Positions 58,272-64,000 of a stretch of 64,000 nt of DNA are shown here, piece after piece (position 1 is the stretch's first letter; each line of letters begins with the position of its first letter). The DNA comes from Adineta ricciae. Lineage: Eukaryota > Rotifera > Eurotatoria > Adinetida > Adinetidae. Made by a program: the position numbers and the translations under genes. The notes below the pieces were generated by a model. It saw only the letters and a program-made list of their open reading frames with translations. It did not search any database and had not been told where the DNA came from. The DNA lies in assembly GCA_905250025.1 (NCBI GenBank), contig CAJNOJ010000055.1, forward strand, positions 372,001-436,000. Direction: 5' to 3'.

Positions 58272-59960
58272 CTAAAGAGAAACATTTGATATTGTGATAA
58301 AAGCAAGAGTGCCTGATATCGATTGCAATCGATGATCATTCTCTGAGGAAGGTTTTTGTAAATGCAACTTGCGCTTTTCTATTCCACCAAAAAGAATCAA
58401 TTCACTTCGTGCACAATTCAACGAATAATATCGAGATGAACGAGTTGGACTACCGAATACTGTTGTACATTTCGAAGGTAACCACGTTACGCATGGAGCT
58501 GAAGAGAATATCTTCGATAAGTCTAGACGATACATCTGTAAGCCAGTGGAAAGTTCCAATAGGTTGTACTTCGTTTTCATTGGAGGTAAGAATGGTCGTC
58601 GGCAGGCATTTGTACAACGAGCAGGTTCATCACTGTCATCACTGGAACTACTTGGAGGTGCGAAGAATTGTTCACGAGATTTGGAATCACAGTGGGAAAA
58701 ATCATATTCACTGTATGTTCGAAGTTCGTTTTCCGTTGGATGTCGTTTCCATCGGCCGAATGTGATTAACAGTTGAGAAGAAGCAACGAGACAAAATGGA
58801 ATGTGGGGCAGGTCCTCATTGCTGGGCGCGAAATCGTTCGGATGTTGATTATTTACAGTGATTTGTGTCCACTGGTTGGTTTGAAATGAAAAAAGCCATA
58901 CGTCGCGACATACGCGAGTTAGAGATGAACCACCAACAATAAGAATCTGGTCGGCATCCAACGTAAATTGAGAATGACCTACAAATCATGACCTTCCATT
59001 TGTTTTCTTGTCGATTCGTGTGAAATTACCTTTTCTCGGTTCCGGGCGAAGTCCATTAACTTGCACCATCGACCATGTATTCGTTTCGATATTTGTCCAT
59101 TGCCACAGATCGTCCGTTAGTTGAAGGACCGCTTGTTGATTGACTGCTCCAACCAAACCACCAAAAACAACCATGAGTTTTTGGTTATTCACAATAGCAA
59201 TCGATGCACTGTGTTCAGATATCGGACCGGGTTCATTCAAACTTACATGCAGATTCCATGTATTGTTTTCTAATGAATATGAATGCAGTTCATGATGAAG
59301 CTGTTCTCGCATATGTATGTCATCCGTGTAGATCATTGATCGTCCACCGAAAAGTATCAAGTTGCCATTTTCGTCATCGACAAATGTAGACGAGCATTTC
59401 GGTGGTGGGTATTGTCCTGTTGGTAAAATTCGTTCCCAACTAAACAAAAAGACAAGAAACTCAATTTGCAAACGCAAGAAAAACTCTTCAAATCAATTTG
59501 ACCTTCGGGTCGATAAATCTAAATGCCAAAAATCGTTGAGTGTCGTTGACATATCTCGACTGCCACCAAAAACATACAACTTCCGTTTGGAAGCAACATA
59601 ACACGTCGAATGAGCGAATCGCGGTGTGAGGTTAAACTTCGTCGGCGGATCCAGTAATTGCCAATGAATTGAGACAGGTGATGTAGACAATGATATCTGA
59701 CTCGAAAAGTTTTCTAGTCGCCATTGTTTGGTATCACGCCATAGTCTTTCCCATTGTCGACATACAAGTCGAATAGCTACATAATCGCTTGAAAAGACAA
59801 AAAAAAAGACACGAACGAAAGAATGTTTGTTTTTCTTGCGAAATCTGTACAGTGCATCTTACTTATACGGTAAGATAAATCGAAAGATTCGTAATAAAAT
59901 TTCTTCAGGTAAGTCTTCTATACATTTCGAATGCGCAGATCTATCGTCATTATTACTCAT
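58272..59960 (-). CDS. FBXO42: FBXO42-like F-box/Kelch protein
   Basis: This is a predicted SCF ubiquitin-ligase adaptor; human FBXO42 (JFK) targets p53. The first exon carries the F-box (EDLPEEILLRIFRFILPY, then RLVCRQWERLW). Kelch blades follow: FAHSTCYVASKRKLYVFGG; PPPKCSSTFVDDENGNLILF; EHSASIAIVNNQKLMVVFGG; DDLWQWTNIETNTW; DADQILIVGGSSLTRVCRDV. The C-terminal portion (LQMYRLDLSK, SELILFGGIEKRK) matches the end of human FBXO42, while the long disordered insert of the human protein is shortened. About five exons with short introns. Start at 59960. It is followed closely by ATG8. Confidence 0.88.
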
Positions 59961-61156
59961 TATATACTACGACAAATCACTAGACAAGAGCAGCTGATAG
60001 TAGTTAGTAGTCAAAGCACATGACGATGATGCATGATATATACCGATAGGTGACATAGCAATGCAAATGGATGCTCGATGGTGATTGGCGGAAATCCCGA
60101 CCAATCAGTGGAATCCTCTCATTTCTCTCTCGCTCTCTCTTCATCTTCTATTTATTTATTTGTCCTTCATTTGTGACGTCCATTTACATTTCCCCGCCTT
60201 TTTTCTTAATAAAAAACGAATAATGATCAATCCACCAGAAGTAAATTAAATAAAAATCACAATTAAGTACGTGTTCTGTTTTGATTATGACAAGTTTATG
60301 ATTGCTTCTCCTTGCTCTGTTATCGTATTGACTACAAATTTTGGTCGGAAGAAAAGGTTTTTTCCAGTGAAGAAAGATTTCTTCTTGTTTGCATAAGCAC
60401 ATACAACTTCTCAAACTTTCTTCAAGAAATGACATCATTTCAGTAGGTAGCGTTGAATAGTAGACTTGCGTTTCTTTTCGTCGTCGGATCAGACGAGATG
60501 TGACATAGATAAGGCGGTATCTCATCGAGACAGTCATTATTCATGGAATTTGCGTTGTAATATTGTTTCGTTTATATTGACCCTCTTTTCGTTTTGCTGT
60601 CTGTCCCTTGTCAAATTATCTAGAACGACAATCAACTGATAGGTATGCACTTCTGATTCGATGCTCATTCACCCCGGTTCAGAATTTTTCTCATAATAGC
60701 ATTGCGGCGTGAAGGTTTTCATACATTTCGTTTTCTTTTTTCCTCTGTCAAGATCATTGTCGAACAGTTCAAGGTAGACTTTGACGAGCAGTCAATTGCA
60801 ACAAGGATGATCATTGTACGACGTAGCGTCATAATAAAATGACGTTGTCTGTCTTTCATCGTTTTTTGTTTTCTTTTGCTTTCTCTGCACGCATAATGTA
60901 CATAGTTAGCTAGTCGAAAGCGTAAGATGTGTACGAGCGTTGGCGCATTTGCTTTCGCTGTGTCGAAGGAGAGAAGGGAGAGAGAGAGAGAGAGAAAGAA
61001 AGAAAAAGAAGAAAAGGAGACATGGACAACAGAGTATATTTAGATGAGTAGAAGACAAGTAACTACTGCGTAATGAAAATAGAAATATTTTTGTCGAGAA
61101 AACTTGCCAGAGAAAACATGAATGAGTTCGACTTTTGTTTTTAGTCAATTCTTACA
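59961..61156. other. Divergent intergenic region with purine tract
   Basis: This is 1.2 kb between FBXO42 (-) and the DnaJ gene (+). It contains a (GA)n-rich purine tract at about 60968-61018. A strong acceptor (CTTTTGTTTTTAG, ending 61144) lies 12 bases before the DnaJ ATG. No exon is recognised. Confidence 0.5.
60968..61018 (+). repeat. GA-rich purine tract / microsatellite
   Basis: A run of AG dinucleotides flanked by GAAA repeats lies about 140 bp upstream of the DnaJ start. In animals such tracts often mark promoters of heat-shock genes, but here this is only suggestive. Confidence 0.7.
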
Positions 61157-64000
61157 ATGACCGATTTCTATGAAATACTCGAAGTCGAGAAGACGGCCAC
61201 CGAAGATGAAATCAAGAAAGCGTATGTTATTTGTGTTGAGATTGTAATCATTTAACTGAATTATGTGTTCTATTTTTAGATATCGTCGATTAGCTTTGAA
61301 GGTACAATATTCATCAAACTTTCATTGTTGACAATCTTTCTCTGCCTCTTTCTAGTGGCATCCAGATAAAAATCTTCAAAACAAGAGTCAAGCCGAAGAA
61401 AAGTTCAAGCTAATCTCCGAAGCGTACGAAGTTCTCTCAGACAGTGAGTACACGAAGAAGATAGAAAGGAAAAAGACAAAGCCTTTTTCCTCTTGCTTGT
61501 TGAAAAAAACAGCATCAGCAGTAGTCGTTTCTTTTTCCCCCTTGTTACATGCATAAACAGGTCGTGGACGGTTTCTCTATGATCAACTGGGCTCATCAAT
61601 TGTTTATAGCGAGCGTACCAACGAAGAATTAGAAGAGCTGTTTCGTACGATCATTGATGATGACGAGTTTCTTAACGTTTGCCAGAAAGAATTCGAACAA
61701 CACGATAAATTCGATAAAGAAGATCTGCCATCGTTTATTCTCTCCACGAATAAAAACGACTATGAGGAAATTCCAGCCACAACGGAAAGCGAAAATGAAT
61801 TGAAGCCACGCGTCGTTCATGAAATAAACATGTCAGTTTACTATGACTTTCATGTCGATCGAGAGAATTCCGATCTAAAATTCGTTAAACGATATATCAA
61901 TATTATTCCGGAAGAAAATGAAACTATGATGAAAAATAATCGCTTCTCTAATCTTAATCTCTCAAACGACATCGATCGTCTCATTAAAATGCACGATTAC
62001 GTTCGACATTCTCCACAACATCATCAACAGACTACACCATTGCAACAGCAGCCACCGTCGCCACCACAGCAGCAGCAGCAGCAGCAACAACAACAACAAC
62101 AACATACACCACAGCAACCATCACCCACACCGCCACAACCGGTACAACATCCCCCGCCTCAGCAAACGCCGGTAGTTATGCCTCCGATCGCACCTCAAAC
62201 GCTAGAACCAAAACTAGTGAAATCCGAAACTCATCACCATCATCATAAGAAAGCAACTATAAAACGGCGACAAACGTACGTGGAACCGCGTCGACGCTCG
62301 ACGATCTCCTCAACAAGTGATTCGCGCGAATTTGATTCGGCAGCATTAGCTCGAATTGTTGAAGAGCAGTTAGAAGCTGCACGGTTCGCTGCAACCCTGG
62401 AAAACTTCAATCCTATTAAAAGTCAAACTTCTCGCATTCATTCGATTCATCGTGCAAAATTCATTCAAGCACCGACGTTCCTTCCGCCAGTCAAAGAACA
62501 AACGCCTCGTCATCGTATCGATGACATCGAATTTCCAAAGACAAATCTAAATTGTTTCCTACGCAAACCATGCACTTTGATGGATAATATTATCTCTCAA
62601 CCCATTCCATCCCAAGATGAACGCGATAAACTTCTAATCCTTGGTCAACAAGGCATCATTTCATCTGCTGTCGCATTGGGTGCAGATAAAATTCCCAATA
62701 ATATCAAATCTATCGAATTATTAGAAATTCCAAATACGAAACCAACGGAAAATCCGTATCAAGATTTTCGCTTAATCAGTTACGAAACACTCGACGATTA
62801 TCCTTTGCCAGCTAGTCCTGGTCTTCGCCGTGCGAAATCGATGAGACATATGAGTTCTCAAACTGATACAGGAGACAAACGTCCCTCACCGACAATCAAT
62901 GATGCAATATCAGATAATTCAACGAAATTAACTTCGCCATTAAAAAGTATTCGACGTAGTATCCGTCAGAAAAATGAAACAGCACTTAATAATAAGCCAG
63001 TTTTCAAGGAAAAAAGTAAAGGTAAAAATTCCACGTAGAAAATTGCCATAAATACGGGAAATTGGAATCGAAGTAGAAAATGACGACTACTGCTGCTGCT
63101 CGTTGAACGCTCTTTACTAACAACAATAACTTGTTTCTTTTCTTTTTCTTCCAAAAATTTCCAGAAGATAAACGTCGACGGTACGATCAGTTGGGTAGAG
63201 GAGCTTTTACCAATGGACATGGTGGTGGTTCTTCATCGCGTGAAGGCTATGACAGATTTTCCGAAGACTTTCTTAATCGAACATTTCATTTTCACAATCC
63301 ATTCGATATCTTTGAACAATTCATGTCACACTTCGGCATGGAAGATGAGTTTGGTAAGTGAAAGTAAACGTGTCCCTTAATCCAATCAACATATATGTAA
63401 AAAAAAACACATGAAACCAAAAAAAAACAACAGCAATATAAGCATAAGCTTGCATACGTTGCTTCTGGCTTACTTTTAGACATCTGGACGCACCAAATCC
63501 TACGTACTGGTGAGAACACCAGATCGATTCGAAGGGAACTTTTGTCGTTTTATGAATGATGCTTGCATTGCGCATGAGGTGATGGAAAATGTGCAACTAA
63601 ACCTGTTTTCTTTTCTTTCTTGTCCAATGTACAGATGTTTGACTGGGCAAATCTTTTCTTTTTCGTCTAGGTTTTGGTATGCATCCATTCGCTGATTTAC
63701 ATCGTCGTCGTAGTAGTCGAGATCCGAACAATTCCAATATCAGACGTGCACCTCAACAGATGACTTTGTTCGATAATTTCTTTTCTCCAATGAGAACGTC
63801 TTTGTTCAATCATCATTCATTTGCCGGTGATGTCGGAGGAGATAATATGGGAACTATTTCATCATTCAATTTCTCCTTCGGGTTCGTATAGATTACATTT
63901 TAAGTCAAAGAAAACGTCAAATCGAGCATGTTGACTTCTAGTAGTGGCAATGGAGCTCGACCGATTTCGAAGAAAACTACCAAATCAACTAAAATAGTCA
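61157..64000 (+). CDS. DNAJB6: DNAJB6-type J-domain co-chaperone with two alternative C-termini; 3' end beyond window
   Basis: The shared exons 61157-61221, 61281-61302 and 61356-61443 encode the J domain ([26 protein letters not shown] with HPD at residues 31-33, [12 protein letters not shown]). From the donor at 61444, phase 1, two acceptors keep frame. (1) The acceptor at 61559-61560 joins a 1478-nt terminal exon ending at 63038, giving 550 aa with a polyQ tract. (2) The acceptor at 63163-63164 joins exons 63165-63353, 63671-63881 and 63942 onward, encoding [14 protein letters not shown], the G/F-like region ([16 protein letters not shown]) and a Ser/Phe-rich tail ([14 protein letters not shown]..). 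Form 2 matches animal DNAJB6/DNAJB2-type suppressors of aggregation. Form 1 is not recognised beyond the J domain. A possible 31-nt exon at 63480-63510 would break the frame and is left out. Confidence 0.88.
61561..63038 (+). other. Alternative terminal exon of the DnaJ gene with polyQ tract
   Basis: This exon opens with [12 protein letters not shown], its own version of the last J-domain helix. An acidic region follows, then a Pro/Gln-rich low-complexity segment with 12 consecutive glutamines (62067-62102), a His cluster, a basic [13 protein letters not shown] stretch and a Ser/Thr-rich C-terminus ending KSKGKNST and a stop. Encodes about 492 residues. The open length and composition argue that it is coding and not a retained intron. 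Confidence 0.8.
62067..62102 (+). repeat. CAG/CAA repeat encoding 12 glutamines
   Basis: Mixed CAG and CAA codons lie within a longer Gln/Pro-rich stretch (about 62030-62170) in the alternative exon. Confidence 0.9.

Noticed and set aside
63480-63510. 31-nt exon-like segment with good acceptor and donor in the DnaJ gene
   Set aside because: Inclusion would shift the frame of the conserved downstream exons. It could be a poison exon but there is no support.

Overview
The window is eukaryotic nuclear DNA from a small, intron-rich animal genome. It is AT-rich, and most introns are only 50-60 bp with GT..AG ends, cutting genes into many short exons. Gene content is metazoan: beta-arrestin, KLHL20, GAK, PAM, RSPH3, FBXO42, GABARAP-type ATG8 and a DNAJB6-type chaperone. 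A few intron-poor genes look bacterial or fungal (an AceTr/YaaH transporter, a right-handed beta-helix protein, a predicted P-loop NTPase). That mix, the tiny introns and the splice-acceptor-like motifs abutting several start codons suggest a bdelloid rotifer. This is inference; no species marker was seen. No retrovirus-like or other mobile element was recognised.

Layout. 0-9 kb: 3' end of PAM (+), a Cys-less pentameric ligand-gated channel homologue (-), and a secreted EGF/chitin-binding protein with a 42-bp repeat tail (+). 9-17 kb: DBT (branched-chain E2) followed 145 bp later by GAK, whose intron holds a complete U6 snRNA gene. 17-20.7 kb: a coiled-coil protein (-), a glutaredoxin (+), a small type I membrane protein (-) and an LRAT-like protein (+). 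20.8-28 kb: a head-to-tail minus-strand series COX4 > PIGT > PREP > TYW2. 29-34 kb: TMEM87 (+), a small probably mitochondrial protein (-) and a fatty-acid-hydroxylase-family protein (-). 34-37.6 kb: gene-poor, with fragments resembling a decayed immunoglobulin-domain gene. 37.6-47 kb: KLHL20 (+), an intronless membrane P-loop protein (+), beta-arrestin (+). 47.6-53 kb: PGAP2 (-), RSPH3 (-), a TM2-domain protein (+), an unknown protein (+). 53.9-57.3 kb: divergent beta-helix protein (-) and AceTr transporter (+). 57.7-60 kb: FBXO42-like (-) with ATG8 (-) 57 bp behind it. 61-64 kb: a DNAJB6-type gene (+) running off the window.

The most interesting signals are exon-level. Beta-arrestin has two tandem 73-nt exons with identical phases that encode alternative versions of the receptor-contacting C-loop region. 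The DnaJ gene can join one J domain either to a long terminal exon with a polyQ tract or to a classical DNAJB6-like G/F-rich tail; both options keep frame and each supplies its own copy of the last J-domain helix. The U6 gene sits in sense in a GAK intron, and its oligo-T terminator lies where the host intron's polypyrimidine tract should be. ATG8 ends directly on the conjugation glycine.

Functional themes are mixed: GPI anchoring (PIGT, PGAP2), clathrin traffic (GAK, beta-arrestin), autophagy/ubiquitin (ATG8, FBXO42, KLHL20) and mitochondrial metabolism (COX4, DBT). All exon boundaries were read by eye from splice signals and protein-family patterns; none is backed by transcript data.
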